A DNA stretch of 64,000 nt from Mesorhizobium sp. (GTDB lineage: Bacteria > Pseudomonadota > Alphaproteobacteria > Rhizobiales > Rhizobiaceae): contig SAQG01000010.1 of NCBI GenBank assembly GCA_004020315.1, forward strand, positions 1-64,000. Direction: 5' to 3'. A model generated the notes under the pieces. It worked only from the letters and a program-made list of their open reading frames with translations. It searched no databases and was not told the origin of the DNA. The position numbers were made by a program, and so were the translations under genes. Positions within the stretch are counted from its first letter, which is position 1; each line of letters begins with the position of its first letter. This document shows, piece after piece, positions 52,928 through 62,571 of this stretch.

Positions 52928-53728
52928 TCACGGCATCAACTGGCCACCGTTCACCTCGATCACCTGGCCGGTGATGTAACCGCTCAACAGAGCGGAGGAG
53001 AGGAACAGATAGGCGCCGACGCAGTCCTCGGGTGTGCCGGCGCGGGCCTGCGGAATGGTGGCCACCATGGCCTTCATCTGTTCCTCGCTGGAATAGCGCT
53101 CATGGAAAGGTGTCGCGATGGTGCCGGGCGCCACCGCGTTGACGCGGATGTTGAAGCCGATCAGTTCCTTGGCCATGCCGCGGGTCACATTGGAGACGAA
53201 GGCTTTGGCCGAGCCATAAAGGCCGGCGCCGCCGCCGGCGCCATTGCGCGCCGCAATCGACGAGGTGTTGACGATGAAGCCGCCCTGGCGCTTCAGCCAT
53301 GGCATAGCTTTGCGTGATGCGGTCAGCACGGAGCGGGCGTTGAGGTCCATCACCGCGTCGTAATGCGCCTCGGTCAGTTCGGCATAAGGCACGCGGCCGA
53401 GCATGCCGCCGGCATTGTTGACGAGGCCATCGAGCCGGCCGAAGTGTTGGGCGCTGTCCTCGACCACGCGCTCGACATCGGCAGGGATCGAGAAATCGCC
53501 CTGGACTGGGAATACCTCGCCACCGCCGTTGCGGATGGTCCCAGCCAGGTTTTCGGCAGCCGCCCGACTTGAATTGTAATGCAGCGCGACGCGGCATTTC
53601 TGCGCGGCGTAGGCCAGTGCGAGTGCCGCCCCGATGCCGGTTGAAGCGCCGGTGATCAGCACCGCCTTGCCGGCGAGGTCGGGGATGACCAGGGTGGGGG
53701 TGACAATGGCGGTTGTGGTGGCTGGCAC
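52928..53728 (-). CDS. SDR family oxidoreductase
   Basis: A 266-residue short-chain dehydrogenase/reductase. NAD(P) motif KAVLITGASTGIGAALALAY, NNAG in GLVNNAGGMLGRVPYAELTE, catalytic Ser in FIVNTSSIAARNGAGG and YxxxK in GLYGSAKAFVS. The C-terminus VIEVNGGQLMP is that of 3-oxoacyl-ACP or glucose dehydrogenase-type SDRs. An N-terminal extension of about 20 residues (MPATTTAIVTPTLVIPD) precedes the fold. Confidence 0.9.
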   Translation of the reverse strand: MPATTTAIVTPTLVIPDLAGKAVLITGASTGIGAALALAYAAQKCRVALHYNSSRAAAENLAGTIRNGGGEVFPVQGDFSIPADVERVVEDSAQHFGRLDGLVNNAGGMLGRVPYAELTEAHYDAVMDLNARSVLTASRKAMPWLKRQGGFIVNTSSIAARNGAGGGAGLYGSAKAFVSNVTRGMAKELIGFNIRVNAVAPGTIATPFHERYSSEEQMKAMVATIPQARAGTPEDCVGAYLFLSSALLSGYITGQVIEVNGGQLMP

Positions 53729-53797
53729 GTCTATTCCTCCGGGACTCTCCTACTCTTCGTAGGGCCTCGCCGTCCTCATGTTCAAGTCCGTAGAGGC

Positions 53798-54238
53798 TCA
53801 GGGCCGCAAATAGGCGTAGCCCTGGCGCTGCAATTCGGCGAGCTTGACGACGCCGCCGGTCTCGGCGGCATGGAAGCCATCGAGCAGATCGGTGAGCGCA
53901 GCATCCATGCCGTGCATGGTGTTGGCGCAAGCAAGCGGGGTCAGCCCGTCGCGGACCAGGCCGGAAAAACGGCTGGAAATGGCAGCCGACGCGCTCTTCG
54001 ACTTGAAGGCGGCGAGGGCCGGTCCATGCACGACCAGCACGATGTCGACCTTGCCGCCAGTGCCCTCATAATGGTTCTTGATATTGCCCAAAACGAACCC
54101 GACCTTGTCGAGGTCGCTGAGGTGATAGGCGACCTTTTGCCTTTCCTCTTCCACGGCCGCCGCCTTGACCTGGCGCAGCCCGAAAAGACCAGCGGCTCCG
54201 GCAAGGCTCACGCGGAAAATGTCGCGGCGTCGCATCAT
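53798..54238 (-). CDS. DsrE-like secreted protein
   Basis: A 146-residue protein with a twin-arginine-like signal (RRRDIFRVSLAGAAGLFGLR) and a DsrE/DsrF-like fold: KVAYHLSDLDKVGFVLGNIK, VDIVLVVHGPALAAFKSK. Residues 104-116 (GLTPLACANTMHG) match the conserved Cys of the family, which carries sulfur in cytoplasmic members. Function in the periplasm is unknown. It lies 69 bases upstream of the SDR gene on the same strand. Confidence 0.82.
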   Translation of the reverse strand: MMRRRDIFRVSLAGAAGLFGLRQVKAAAVEEERQKVAYHLSDLDKVGFVLGNIKNHYEGTGGKVDIVLVVHGPALAAFKSKSASAAISSRFSGLVRDGLTPLACANTMHGMDAALTDLLDGFHAAETGGVVKLAELQRQGYAYLRP

Positions 54239-54333
54239 GTCGTTCTCCAGTATGCGGTCCTCGCAAATTGCGTGGCTTCGGCCTCGATCCTAGCATAAAT
54301 TGAAGTCACGTCCTGTCGGGCGAGGAGGGGGAC

Positions 54334-55413
54334 ATGACATCGAAGACCATTGTGGGCGCCGGACTTGGTGTCGCCTTGCTTGGCGCTGTTGCCGGCACGG
54401 CTCTTGCCGACGATACGCCCAGGCTCACCGAACTCAGCCCGGACGGCAAAGATGCCTGTTTCGGGCGTATCTACGATGCCGCGCATCTCAAGATCCATCC
54501 GAACCAGAAGGTGGGACGGATTTTCTTCTACTATGGCAACGATCCGGTCAGCCACCCGAACGAGGAGCCGAGCAGCGGTCCGTCCGGCTACAACGGCTTC
54601 ATGGCCACGACGGTGCGCGGTGCCAAGAGGCCCGAATGGGTCGGCGGTTGGTGCGGCAAGAATGATCCGCAGTCGGGCGAGATTCATTGCGGCATGGAAT
54701 GCGACCGCACCATGGCCTTACTGGACGTCGATGAAAAAGGCCGGCTGATCGTCTCCGGCGTGCATCGCAACCTTTATCTCGATGCCGGCGCCGAGGATGA
54801 ACTGGGTGAAAAGGAATACGCCAAGCAGGCACTCGGCACAGAAGACGACGGCTTTCGGCTCGACCGCATGCCGGCGCAGACCTGCAACGCCGAATTCGCG
54901 CGTATCGATGCGATCGACCCGGCGCTGGGAGCACCGCTGCGCGAGCGGCTGAAACCGGACCAGCCGTTCTGCTACGGGCGCGACTACGATGCCGCGCATC
55001 TCGTCTCGCATCCCGATCAGCTGACCCACACGATCCGGGTTTTCCGGGGCCCGATCGAGCTGGCCTCCTTCGCCAGGGACGGCGATCCGGCAAACTGGCC
55101 AAGCGGTGCCGAGATTGCCGTCTCCGTCACAACGCGCCACAAGGCCGCCGAGATCACGCAGAGCTACAGTTGTGAGGGCGAAGCGGACCAGTGGCGCTGT
55201 GTGGCGAGCACGAGGACGAGCGACTTTTCCTGCGACATCGCGACCAGGGAGATCTATCTGCGCCGCGGCGCCAATGGCACGATGATGCTGGCCAACCCCA
55301 ACAGCAGCCTGCCGATCATCGACCTGTGCTCGAAGGCGGCAGAAGGCGAGACCAAATCAGACGACAAGGTCTACCGGCTTGAGCCGATGCCGCAGGCTGC
55401 CTGCGCGCGTTGA
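54334..55413 (+). CDS. Secreted protein with internal duplication, unknown function
   Basis: A 359-residue protein with a signal peptide (GAGLGVALLGAVAGTALADD). It consists of two related halves: one has CFGRIYDAAHLKIHPNQKVG at about 42 and the other CYGRDYDAAHLVSHPDQLTH at about 213. Each half has further Cys that could pair (GMECDRTM, CEGEADQWRC). GAGGAGGGG stands before the ATG at 54334. I do not know the family; a duplicated periplasmic domain of about 170 residues is clear. It has no co-directional neighbour. Confidence 0.75.
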   Translation: MTSKTIVGAGLGVALLGAVAGTALADDTPRLTELSPDGKDACFGRIYDAAHLKIHPNQKVGRIFFYYGNDPVSHPNEEPSSGPSGYNGFMATTVRGAKRPEWVGGWCGKNDPQSGEIHCGMECDRTMALLDVDEKGRLIVSGVHRNLYLDAGAEDELGEKEYAKQALGTEDDGFRLDRMPAQTCNAEFARIDAIDPALGAPLRERLKPDQPFCYGRDYDAAHLVSHPDQLTHTIRVFRGPIELASFARDGDPANWPSGAEIAVSVTTRHKAAEITQSYSCEGEADQWRCVASTRTSDFSCDIATREIYLRRGANGTMMLANPNSSLPIIDLCSKAAEGETKSDDKVYRLEPMPQAACAR

Positions 55414-55444
55414 GAAGCTTTGAGGGCCTGCCTATAGAATCGCC

Positions 55445-56374
55445 TCACGCGAACGGCACTGCCGTCGTGCCTTTGGGCAGTTTTGCCTCGTCATCAGGCT
55501 CGACATGGATGGTGACGCGCACAGAGGGGATTTCTGCCTTCAGCGCGTCCTCGATGCGGTCGCAAATGACGTGGCTGGCGCCCACCGACATGTCGGCATC
55601 GACGACCAGGTGGAACTCGATGAAGGTGGCGCGGCCGGCAATGCGCGTCTTCAGGTCGTGGACCTCCAGCGCGCCCTTGCAATTGGCCGAGATGATATCG
55701 CGGATGTGCATGTGCTCCTGCGTGTCGACGGCGCGGTCCATCAGCCCGTTCATCGACGAGCCGATGACGTGCCAGCCCTGCCACAGGATGTTCAGCGCGA
55801 CGATGACGGCGAGAGCGGGATCGAGGACTTGCCAGCCGGTGAGGACGGCGCCGACCAGACCAATGAACACGCCGACCGAGGTCGCGACGTCGGTCATGAT
55901 GTGTCTGCCGTCGGCAACCAGTGCCGGCGACTTCTCGGCACGGCCGGCACGGATCAGCGTCAAGGCCCAGAAGGCGTTGATCGCTGTCGCAACGCCGTTG
56001 ATGGCGAGGCCGGTCCAGGGCTGTTCGAGCGGGGCGGGATGTCGCAGGGACCACCACACTTCGTTGAGAATGAGAAGGGCTGCCAGCACGATCAGCACGC
56101 CCTCCAGAACAGCCGAGAAATATTCGGCCTTGTGATGGCCGAAGGGATGATCCTGGTCGGCCGGCTTGTAGCTGACCTGGATCGCCCAGTAGGCGGCGGC
56201 CGAGGCAATGACGTTGACGATCGATTCCAGCGCGTCCGAATAGAGCGCCACGGAACCGGTGACGTACCAGGCCGCCAGCTTGAGGCCGAGCACGACGAAC
56301 GCGACGATGATCGACCAGAAGGCGAGGCTGGCGACCTTGCGCTTGCCGGCGGTTTTCGGATCAATTGCGGTCAT
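55445..56374 (-). CDS. Cation diffusion facilitator (CDF) family transporter
   Basis: A 309-residue metal-proton antiporter with six helices. Metal-site motifs are YSDALESIVN in helix 2 and ADGRHIMTDVATS in helix 5, plus HPFGHHKAEYF (His-rich loop 2). The C-terminal cytoplasmic domain FIEFHLVVDADMSVGASHVI binds metal in relatives. The motif set points to Zn, Fe or Mn export; it does not decide which. The start at 56374 omits 33 poorly coding residues. Confidence 0.92.
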   Translation of the reverse strand: MTAIDPKTAGKRKVASLAFWSIIVAFVVLGLKLAAWYVTGSVALYSDALESIVNVIASAAAYWAIQVSYKPADQDHPFGHHKAEYFSAVLEGVLIVLAALLILNEVWWSLRHPAPLEQPWTGLAINGVATAINAFWALTLIRAGRAEKSPALVADGRHIMTDVATSVGVFIGLVGAVLTGWQVLDPALAVIVALNILWQGWHVIGSSMNGLMDRAVDTQEHMHIRDIISANCKGALEVHDLKTRIAGRATFIEFHLVVDADMSVGASHVICDRIEDALKAEIPSVRVTIHVEPDDEAKLPKGTTAVPFA

Positions 56375-56402
56375 TAATTGGTTCCAGCCGCGGAAGCCGG
56401 AG

Positions 56403-58592
56403 CTAAGCCGCCTTTTCCCTGGCCTTGCGCGGCAGATGCGCGACGATGTTCTCGATGATGCGCATGCCGGCATTGTGGCCGAGCGTCATGATCGATTCCG
56501 GGTGGAACTGCACCGCAGCGATCGGCTCCTTGCTGTGCTCGAAGGCCATGATGACGCCTTCTTCCGTCTCGGCCGTGACGACGAAGCCGTCGGGCAGGCG
56601 GACCGGATCGGCGAAGATCGAGTGATAGCGGCCGACCGTCACCTCCTTGGGCAGGCCGGAAAAGATGATGCCCGGCTTCGACACGCGAATACGCGACGGT
56701 TTGCCATGCATCGGAACGTGCAACTGCCGCAGCTCTCCGCCATAGGCTTCGGCCAGCGCCTGCAGGCCGAGGCAGACGCCGAAGATCGGCAGATCGCGCG
56801 CGCGGGCCCGTTTGATGGTGGCGGCGCAGTCGAAGTCCTTCGGCGTGCCGGGCCCGGGTGACAGCACGACCAGATTTGGCTTCAGCCGGTCGAAGACCTC
56901 GTCCGGCACAGGTGTGCGCACGGTCGAGACATTGGCGCCGGTCTGGCGGAAATAATTGGCCAGCGTGTGGACGAAGGAGTCCTCGTGGTCGACCAGCAGG
57001 ATGTTGACGCCGTCGCCGACGCGCGCGGTGGCGCGTTCGGTATCGGCGGCATTGCCAGACTTGGCGTCGCGGATGGCGGAGATCATGGCGGATGCCTTCA
57101 GTTCGGTTTCGGCTTCTTCTTCCTCGGGAATGCTGTCGAAGAGCAGCGTGGCGCCGGCGCGTACCTCGGCGATGCCGTCCTTGATGCGAATGGTGCGCAA
57201 GGTCATGCCGGTGTTCATGTCACCGTTGAAATTGACCATGCCGATCGCCCCGCCATACCAGGCGCGCGGGCTCTTCTCGTTCTGCTCGATGAAGCGCATA
57301 GCCCATAATTTCGGCGCGCCGGTGACGGTGACCGCCCAGGCATGCGACAGGAACGCGTCGAAGGCGTCCATGCCTTCGCGCAGCCGCCCCTCGATATGGT
57401 CGACGGTATGGATCAGGCGCGAATACATCTCGATCTGGCGGCGGCCGATGACGCGCACGGAGCCGGGGTCGCAGACCCTCGACTTGTCGTTGCGGTCGAC
57501 GTCCGAGCACATGGTCAGTTCGGATTCGTCCTTCTTCGAATTGAGCAGCTTCAAGATCTGCTCGCTATCGGAAATGGCGTCGTCGCCGCGCTTGATCGTG
57601 CCGGAGATCGGGCAGGTCTCGACACGGCGGCCATTGACGCGCACGAACATTTCGGGCGAAGCGCCGATCAGGTACTCGCCTTCGCCGAGATTGATGAAGA
57701 AGGAATAGGGCGAGGGGTTGATGGTCTTCAGCTTGCGGGAAATGTCGGAGGGCGGCGTCTCGCAGCGCTCGTAGAACATCTGGCCGGGCACCACCTCGAA
57801 CAGGTCGCCGCGCTTGAAGCTCTCCATCGCCTTGCGCACCAGATTGGCATATTCGCCGGGCTCATGGTCGCCGCGCGGCGGAATGCGGTCGGCGGTCTTG
57901 AACGGCTCGAAGATTTTGTCGCGGGGCAATCCTTCCGTTGAAAACCCGTCGCCGGAATAGTCGTAACGGTCGGTCCAGGCCTTGGTCGAATAGTGGTCGA
58001 CGACCAAAATCTCGTCGGGCAGAAACAGCACAAGGTCGCGCTGGCTTTGCTGGCGCTCGAGCTTGTAGTCGACCGGATCGAACTGGAAGGCGAGATCGTA
58101 GCCGAAGGCGCCATAGAGGCCGAGATTGGCGTCTTCCTCCATTTTGAACAAGGCGGTGATGGCGCGCAGCACGGTGAACACTGAGGGAACGCGGCTGCGT
58201 TCTTCTTCGGTGAAGACACGGCCGGGCTTCGCCACGTCGAGGCGGATCAGTCGCTTCGACGCCTCGGCGATCGTGACGTCGTCAAGTCCGCCGAGTGCCT
58301 TGCCGATCACCGGCAGAAGCACCTCGCCACGGCTGTTCAGCGCCTCGATGCGCATGGCGCGGCCACGCGCCGAGATTACCAGCGGCGGGTCGATAATGGC
58401 GGTGTCCCAACGCGTGTAGCGGCCGGGATATTCGTAGTTCGAGGAAAACACAGCGCCACGGCGCGCATTCAGCCCGTCGACATAGCCGTCGATCGCGCCT
58501 TCATAAGGCCGGTCATGGCGCTCGCGGGTAATCGTCACGCCACCCGCCGTGACGAAGCGCTCCGCCCCGTTCTCCAGAATTTTCGTCGTCAT
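56403..58592 (-). CDS. trpE(G): Anthranilate synthase, fused TrpE-TrpG
   Basis: A 729-residue fusion of component I and the glutamine amidotransferase, converting chorismate to anthranilate. TrpE region: [20 protein letters not shown] and [32 protein letters not shown]. The amidotransferase part starts at about 530 ([19 protein letters not shown]) with its Cys in [16 protein letters not shown] and His/Glu in [15 protein letters not shown]. The fusion and exact length match the rhizobial enzyme. ATG at 58592 gives the known N-terminus. It is controlled by the trpL leader and attenuator immediately upstream. Confidence 0.97.
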   Translation of the reverse strand: MTTKILENGAERFVTAGGVTITRERHDRPYEGAIDGYVDGLNARRGAVFSSNYEYPGRYTRWDTAIIDPPLVISARGRAMRIEALNSRGEVLLPVIGKALGGLDDVTIAEASKRLIRLDVAKPGRVFTEEERSRVPSVFTVLRAITALFKMEEDANLGLYGAFGYDLAFQFDPVDYKLERQQSQRDLVLFLPDEILVVDHYSTKAWTDRYDYSGDGFSTEGLPRDKIFEPFKTADRIPPRGDHEPGEYANLVRKAMESFKRGDLFEVVPGQMFYERCETPPSDISRKLKTINPSPYSFFINLGEGEYLIGASPEMFVRVNGRRVETCPISGTIKRGDDAISDSEQILKLLNSKKDESELTMCSDVDRNDKSRVCDPGSVRVIGRRQIEMYSRLIHTVDHIEGRLREGMDAFDAFLSHAWAVTVTGAPKLWAMRFIEQNEKSPRAWYGGAIGMVNFNGDMNTGMTLRTIRIKDGIAEVRAGATLLFDSIPEEEEAETELKASAMISAIRDAKSGNAADTERATARVGDGVNILLVDHEDSFVHTLANYFRQTGANVSTVRTPVPDEVFDRLKPNLVVLSPGPGTPKDFDCAATIKRARARDLPIFGVCLGLQALAEAYGGELRQLHVPMHGKPSRIRVSKPGIIFSGLPKEVTVGRYHSIFADPVRLPDGFVVTAETEEGVIMAFEHSKEPIAAVQFHPESIMTLGHNAGMRIIENIVAHLPRKAREKAA

Positions 58593-58655
58593 TGCCGTCT
58601 CCATCAGCGTCTTGGGTATCTCAGCGTCTTGGGCAACGGACCCGGGGCATGGCTT

Positions 58656-58693
58656 AAAAAACAAATGGCCGCCCGGACATTCCGTTGCGGCCA
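58656..58693 (-). terminator. trp attenuator (intrinsic terminator)
   Basis: On the minus strand TGGCCGC (58693-58687) pairs with GCGGCCA (58672-58666) and is followed by TTTGTTTTTT. It lies between trpL and trpE(G), 39 bases after the leader stop. In Sinorhizobium the equivalent trpE(G) gene is known to be regulated by attenuation. Confidence 0.9.
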
Positions 58694-58731
58694 CCTTTAT
58701 TTTCACGCGAACGCGTTCGAACAGGCCGCTG

Positions 58732-58776
58732 TCAGCGAGCCCACCACCAAACGGTCTTGATCGAGCGCATGTTCAT
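58732..58776 (-). CDS. trpL: trp leader peptide TrpL
   Basis: A 14-residue peptide, [14 protein letters not shown], with three consecutive Trp codons before a TGA, as in rhizobial trpL. Ribosome stalling at these codons when tryptophanyl-tRNA is low prevents the terminator at 58656-58693. In Sinorhizobium the peptide also acts in trans (peTrpL) on other transcripts and its attenuator RNA acts as an sRNA; both could hold here. Confidence 0.9.
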   Translation of the reverse strand: MNMRSIKTVWWWAR

Positions 58777-58831
58777 GGCGATTCCAATAGCGGCGATTGA
58801 ACGACCACGCAACTGGATTCAATGAAGGCGC

Positions 58832-59881
58832 TCAGTCCTCCAGCGTCCCCGACCTTGCATCGGCGCTCTTCCTGTCGCCGACCAGCTTCAGCAGATCTTC
58901 GCCGGCACGGATGATGCGCCGGGAACGCCGTGTCAGGATGATGCCCGCTTGCGGAGCGAATACCTGCGTGCGGCCGCCAGCTTCACCCGGAGCATGGACG
59001 ATCGTGGCGAGCAGTGCGCCTTTTGCCACACGGTCGCCGGGCTTCACCTCATAGAGGATTGCGCCCGAACGCGGTGCCGGCATCATGTCGATGTTCTCGA
59101 TCGGTGCGACGATACCGGTGAAGCTGCCGGACGTGGACAGGGCCTGGTCCAGGATCACGCCGCGCGCCACCAGCAGCCGATAGAGCCCTTCGGCATCGGA
59201 GTCGGCCAGAGCGCCATCGACATCAAGTATGCCGCGATACTCGACCGTGGTGGCGACGCGCCGGTCGAACCGCGCCACATCTGCTGGGACGTTCTGATAC
59301 GGTATGATCGAGGCGCCTTCGAAGGTGCCGTCGGTATCTTCATCCCACAGCACCACCGCATCGACGCCCATGGCCGCCGCGCAATCCGCCATGGCCGGCC
59401 ACAGGCTGGTGTGGACGTAGAGATAGGCAAGCCCCTCGTCGTCGCAGTGCAGGTCGAGGACGATGTCGTGGCCGATGGAGAGCTGCAGCAGCCGGGTCTT
59501 CAGCCGCTGGTCGACCGTGCCATGCGCCGGCAAGAGCGTGACGTCGGGCGCGGCGAGCAACGGAAAGCTACGGTTGAAATTGGTGCGCGTGCCCAGATGG
59601 AAGCGGCCCTGGTGGTCGCCGTAAAGGTATTGCGCGCGGCCGATCGGATTGGCCCAAGGCACGACGGTTATATTACCCTTGATGCGGCCTTCGGCTTCCG
59701 CCCTGCTGAGCATCGGCACCAGCGCGTCGATGGCGACGACGCCCGGCAATTCGCCGGCATGAAGTGCGGCCTGTAGATAGGCCGACGGTGCGGCCTTGTC
59801 GCTGCCGTCAAAGCGGAAAACTGGGAATTCGTAGGAAACGCCCTCGCTGTCGCCGGCGATGCGTTCGATGGATTTCTGCAT
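58832..59881 (-). CDS. Succinylglutamate desuccinylase/aspartoacylase (M14) family hydrolase, DoeB-like
   Basis: A 349-residue zinc-dependent deacylase. Zn ligands: His and Glu in ALHAGELPGVVAIDALV and His in VLDLHCDDEGLAYLYVH. GDHQGRFHLGTRTNFNRSFP contains the substrate-binding Arg-Asn-Arg region. The C-terminal beta domain (VKPGDRVAKGALLATIVHAP) has a biotinyl-like fold. This type includes DoeB of ectoine breakdown; no other doe gene is near, so a general N-acyl-amino-acid hydrolase is equally possible. GGAGG stands before the ATG at 59881. Confidence 0.87.
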   Translation of the reverse strand: MQKSIERIAGDSEGVSYEFPVFRFDGSDKAAPSAYLQAALHAGELPGVVAIDALVPMLSRAEAEGRIKGNITVVPWANPIGRAQYLYGDHQGRFHLGTRTNFNRSFPLLAAPDVTLLPAHGTVDQRLKTRLLQLSIGHDIVLDLHCDDEGLAYLYVHTSLWPAMADCAAAMGVDAVVLWDEDTDGTFEGASIIPYQNVPADVARFDRRVATTVEYRGILDVDGALADSDAEGLYRLLVARGVILDQALSTSGSFTGIVAPIENIDMMPAPRSGAILYEVKPGDRVAKGALLATIVHAPGEAGGRTQVFAPQAGIILTRRSRRIIRAGEDLLKLVGDRKSADARSGTLED

Positions 59882-60021
59882 GGGGATGCCTCCGGGAGAA
59901 GAGGCGGAACACATGCCCTTTTGCCGATGGGCTGTCGATTGGTCCAGCTTCCCGCGCTATGGGCGCAAGACTCTACTCGCCGGCTCCTGAAGGTCAAAAT
60001 GGTTCCAAACGCCTTCCCGGC

Positions 60022-61398
60022 CTATGCCAGCGGCTTCAATTCCTGGGCGATAGTGGGCAGAAGTTCCGAGACGTTGGGGTGAATATGGGTTGCCCGCGCG
60101 AGCGTGCTGATCGGCGCCTTGGCGTACATCAGATCGAGCACGCAGTGGATCGCCTCGTCGCCGCCGGGGCCGAGCACCGAACAGCCGAGGATTTCCTTGG
60201 AATCGGCATCGACCAGGATCCTCATGAAACCTTGCGTCTCACCTTTCTCGACGGCACGGCCGACGCGGGTCATCGGCCGTTGGCCGACCAGCGCGCGACG
60301 GCCGGATTTTCTTACCGCTGTCTCGGTCATGCCGCAGCGGCCGAGCGGCGGGTCGGTATAGAGCGCATAGGCCTCGATGCGGTCGCTCACCTTGCGCGGA
60401 TCGTTGTCGAGCAGATTGGCGGCGACGATCTCGTAGTCATTGTAGGAGGTGTGGGTGAAGGCACCCTTGCCGTTGCAGTCGCCCATCGCCCAGATGCCGG
60501 GCACGCTGGTGCGCAACTGGTCGTCGACGACGATGAAGCCGCGCTCGTCGACCTCGATGCCGGCCTTGTCGAGGCCGAGATCGTCGGTGTTGGGCGTACG
60601 GCCCACTGCCAGCAGCACATGCGAACCGACCGCCGGCACCTTGCCGGCGGAGAAGGAAACGGCAATGTCGCTGCCCTGCCTGGCGAAGCTGATGTCGTCG
60701 GCGCCAAGATGGACTGTGATGTCTTCGTTTTCGAAGATGGACAGGATGGCAGCCGAGACGTCCTCGTCCTCGCGGCCGATCAGCCGCGGGCTCTTTTCGA
60801 TCACCGTGACCTCCGAACCGAAACGGCGGAACATCTGCGCGAATTCGAGCGAGACGTAGCTGCCGCCGACGACGACGAGATGGCGCGGCAGCACGTCGAG
60901 ATCAATCATCGATGAGTTGGTCAGGAACGAAATGTCGTTGACGCCTGGCAGGTCAGGCACCGAGGCACGGCCGCCGGTGTTGAGGAATATCTTCTCGGCA
61001 CTCAGTAGCTCGTCGCCGACACGCACGGTGTTGGCCGATTCGAAGCGCGCATGGCCGCGATAAAGCGCGCATCTGTCCATACCTGCAATCCAGCTTTCGA
61101 GGTTGCTGCGGGCGTCGTTTGACACCTTGTCCTTGCGCGCCTTGATCGCCCTGTAGTCGACGCCGACCGGACCGGAGAGCGTCACGCCGTAGTCGGCGGC
61201 GCGGCGGGCCAGATGCGCGGCATAGGCGCTGGCCACCATGGCTTTGGTCGGCATGCAGCCGGTGTTGACGCAGGTGCCACCGACCAGTTTTCGCTCAATC
61301 AGCGCCACGCTCATGCCGGCCGCCGTCAGCCGGCCGGCGAGCGGCGGGCCGGCTTGTCCGGCGCCGATGATGATGGCGTCGAATGTCTTTGCCGTCAT
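60022..61398 (-). CDS. FAD-dependent pyridine nucleotide-disulfide oxidoreductase (mercuric reductase-like)
   Basis: A 458-residue flavoprotein. FAD motif AIIIGAGQAGPPLAGRLTAA, redox-active disulfide in GGTCVNTGCMPTKAMVASAY, NADH motif LVVVGGSYVSLEFAQMFRRF, second FAD motif SVPGIWAMGDCNGKGAFTHT and dimer-interface His in HIHPNVSELLPTIAQEL. The metal-binding C-terminal Cys pair of MerA is absent, so Hg reduction is unlikely; a reductase of another disulfide or electron acceptor is probable. Its ATG overlaps the stop of the DUF4126 gene by 4 bases. Confidence 0.92.
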   Translation of the reverse strand: MTAKTFDAIIIGAGQAGPPLAGRLTAAGMSVALIERKLVGGTCVNTGCMPTKAMVASAYAAHLARRAADYGVTLSGPVGVDYRAIKARKDKVSNDARSNLESWIAGMDRCALYRGHARFESANTVRVGDELLSAEKIFLNTGGRASVPDLPGVNDISFLTNSSMIDLDVLPRHLVVVGGSYVSLEFAQMFRRFGSEVTVIEKSPRLIGREDEDVSAAILSIFENEDITVHLGADDISFARQGSDIAVSFSAGKVPAVGSHVLLAVGRTPNTDDLGLDKAGIEVDERGFIVVDDQLRTSVPGIWAMGDCNGKGAFTHTSYNDYEIVAANLLDNDPRKVSDRIEAYALYTDPPLGRCGMTETAVRKSGRRALVGQRPMTRVGRAVEKGETQGFMRILVDADSKEILGCSVLGPGGDEAIHCVLDLMYAKAPISTLARATHIHPNVSELLPTIAQELKPLA

Positions 61399-61856
61399 GC
61401 CACCGCCGCCACGATTAGCAGACCGCCGCCGATCGCCACCGCGTCCTCGATGAAGGCAGCCGGCTGGTCCTTGCCGAAAGCGATCGCCAGGCGTTTGCGC
61501 AGCTCGGCGCCGCCCAGCGTGCCGATCACAGCGCCGATGGCGCCGGCGATCAGGCCGCCGATGGTGGCACCGCCGGTCGCCCCGATCACCGCGCCGGTGA
61601 AGGCGCCCATGACGATGCGCGCGCCGAACTGCTGCGGCACCTTGCGGCTCGGCGTCGACGGCAACTGGTCGGTGACCAGTTCGGCGATGGCCAGGATGGT
61701 GAAGATGCCGACGGTGATCCAGTGGCCCATGAAGCTGGCCCAGGTTCCGGCGACCGGCAGCCAGCCGAGCCAGGCGCCCCAGGCGACGGCGGCGGGCGCG
61801 GTCATGGCGCGAAGGCCGGCAACGACGCCGATCAGAAGTGCAAGAATGTACAGCAT
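61395..61856 (-). CDS. DUF4126-like small membrane protein
   Basis: A 153-residue membrane protein with about four helices (YILALLIGVVAGLRAMTAPA, ITVGIFTILAIAELVTDQLP, IVMGAFTGAVIGATGGATIG, AIGGGLLIVAAVA). The LRAMTAPAAVAWGA and TDQLPSTPSR segments are the family hallmark. GAGGGGG precedes the ATG at 61856. It is translationally coupled (ATGA) to the flavoprotein gene and may serve it as a membrane partner; the function of the family is unknown. Confidence 0.85.
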   Translation of the reverse strand: MLYILALLIGVVAGLRAMTAPAAVAWGAWLGWLPVAGTWASFMGHWITVGIFTILAIAELVTDQLPSTPSRKVPQQFGARIVMGAFTGAVIGATGGATIGGLIAGAIGAVIGTLGGAELRKRLAIAFGKDQPAAFIEDAVAIGGGLLIVAAVA

Positions 61857-62004
61857 GATTGATCCCCCTCGATCACACAGCCTGGGACAGGCTAGCATAG
61901 GATCGGCATTTGACCAGAGGCCGGCGATCTTTGGCGTTACCCGATTTTATAGACTGTGCTTTGACACCACGTTGAAACAGCAGGGTAAGACAGGAGGGCA
62001 TCGC

Positions 62005-62562
62005 TTGAACAGAAGCGAGCGCGTAAAAATGGCCGCGGGCGAGTGGTACACTTGCCTCGACGCAGAGCTGGAGGCGATGCGGGTCATGGCCCGCGACGCG
62101 GTGTTCGAGCACAATTCGCTGCCGCCACGGCAACGTGGGAACATCGGACCTGCCTTGAAGTCGCTGCTCGGCGCTGTGGGCGAGGGCGCCAGGATCGAAG
62201 CGCCGTTCCATTGCGCCTACGGCTTCAATCTCTTTCTCGGCGACGGCGTCTTTCTCAATGCGGGCTGCACCATTCTCGATACCGCGCCAGTTCGCATCGG
62301 CAAGGAAACGCTGCTCGGCCCCAATGTGCAGATCTACTGCGCCGAGCACCACAAGGAGGCTGCCGGTCGACAGGCCGGGCTGGAGATCGCCAAGTCGGTC
62401 GAGATCGGCGACAATGCCTGGATCGGCGGCAGTGCCATCATCCTCGGCGGGATCAGCATCGGCGCCGGCGCGATCGTCGGAGCGGGCGCTGTGGTGACCC
62501 GTGATGTGTCGCCAAACACCACGGTGGTCGGCAACCCGGCGCGGCCGGTCAGGCGCGGCTGA
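62005..62562 (+). CDS. Maltose/galactoside O-acetyltransferase family protein
   Basis: A 185-residue left-handed beta-helix acetyltransferase. N-terminal Mac domain MAAGEWYTCLDAELEAMRVM, then hexapeptide repeats (IGKETLLGPNVQIYCAEHH, with the catalytic His; IGDNAWIGGSAIILGGISIG). It transfers acetyl from acetyl-CoA to a sugar. A TTG at 62005 is chosen since AGGAGG stands 7 bases before it; an ATG at 62029 gives 8 residues fewer and lacks a binding site. It is monocistronic. Confidence 0.92.
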   Translation: MNRSERVKMAAGEWYTCLDAELEAMRVMARDAVFEHNSLPPRQRGNIGPALKSLLGAVGEGARIEAPFHCAYGFNLFLGDGVFLNAGCTILDTAPVRIGKETLLGPNVQIYCAEHHKEAAGRQAGLEIAKSVEIGDNAWIGGSAIILGGISIGAGAIVGAGAVVTRDVSPNTTVVGNPARPVRRG

Positions 62563-62571
62563 GCGTCCCGA

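Noticed and set aside
60022..61398. Naming the flavoprotein merA
   Set aside because: The C-terminal Cys pair and heavy-metal-associated domain of mercuric reductase are absent.
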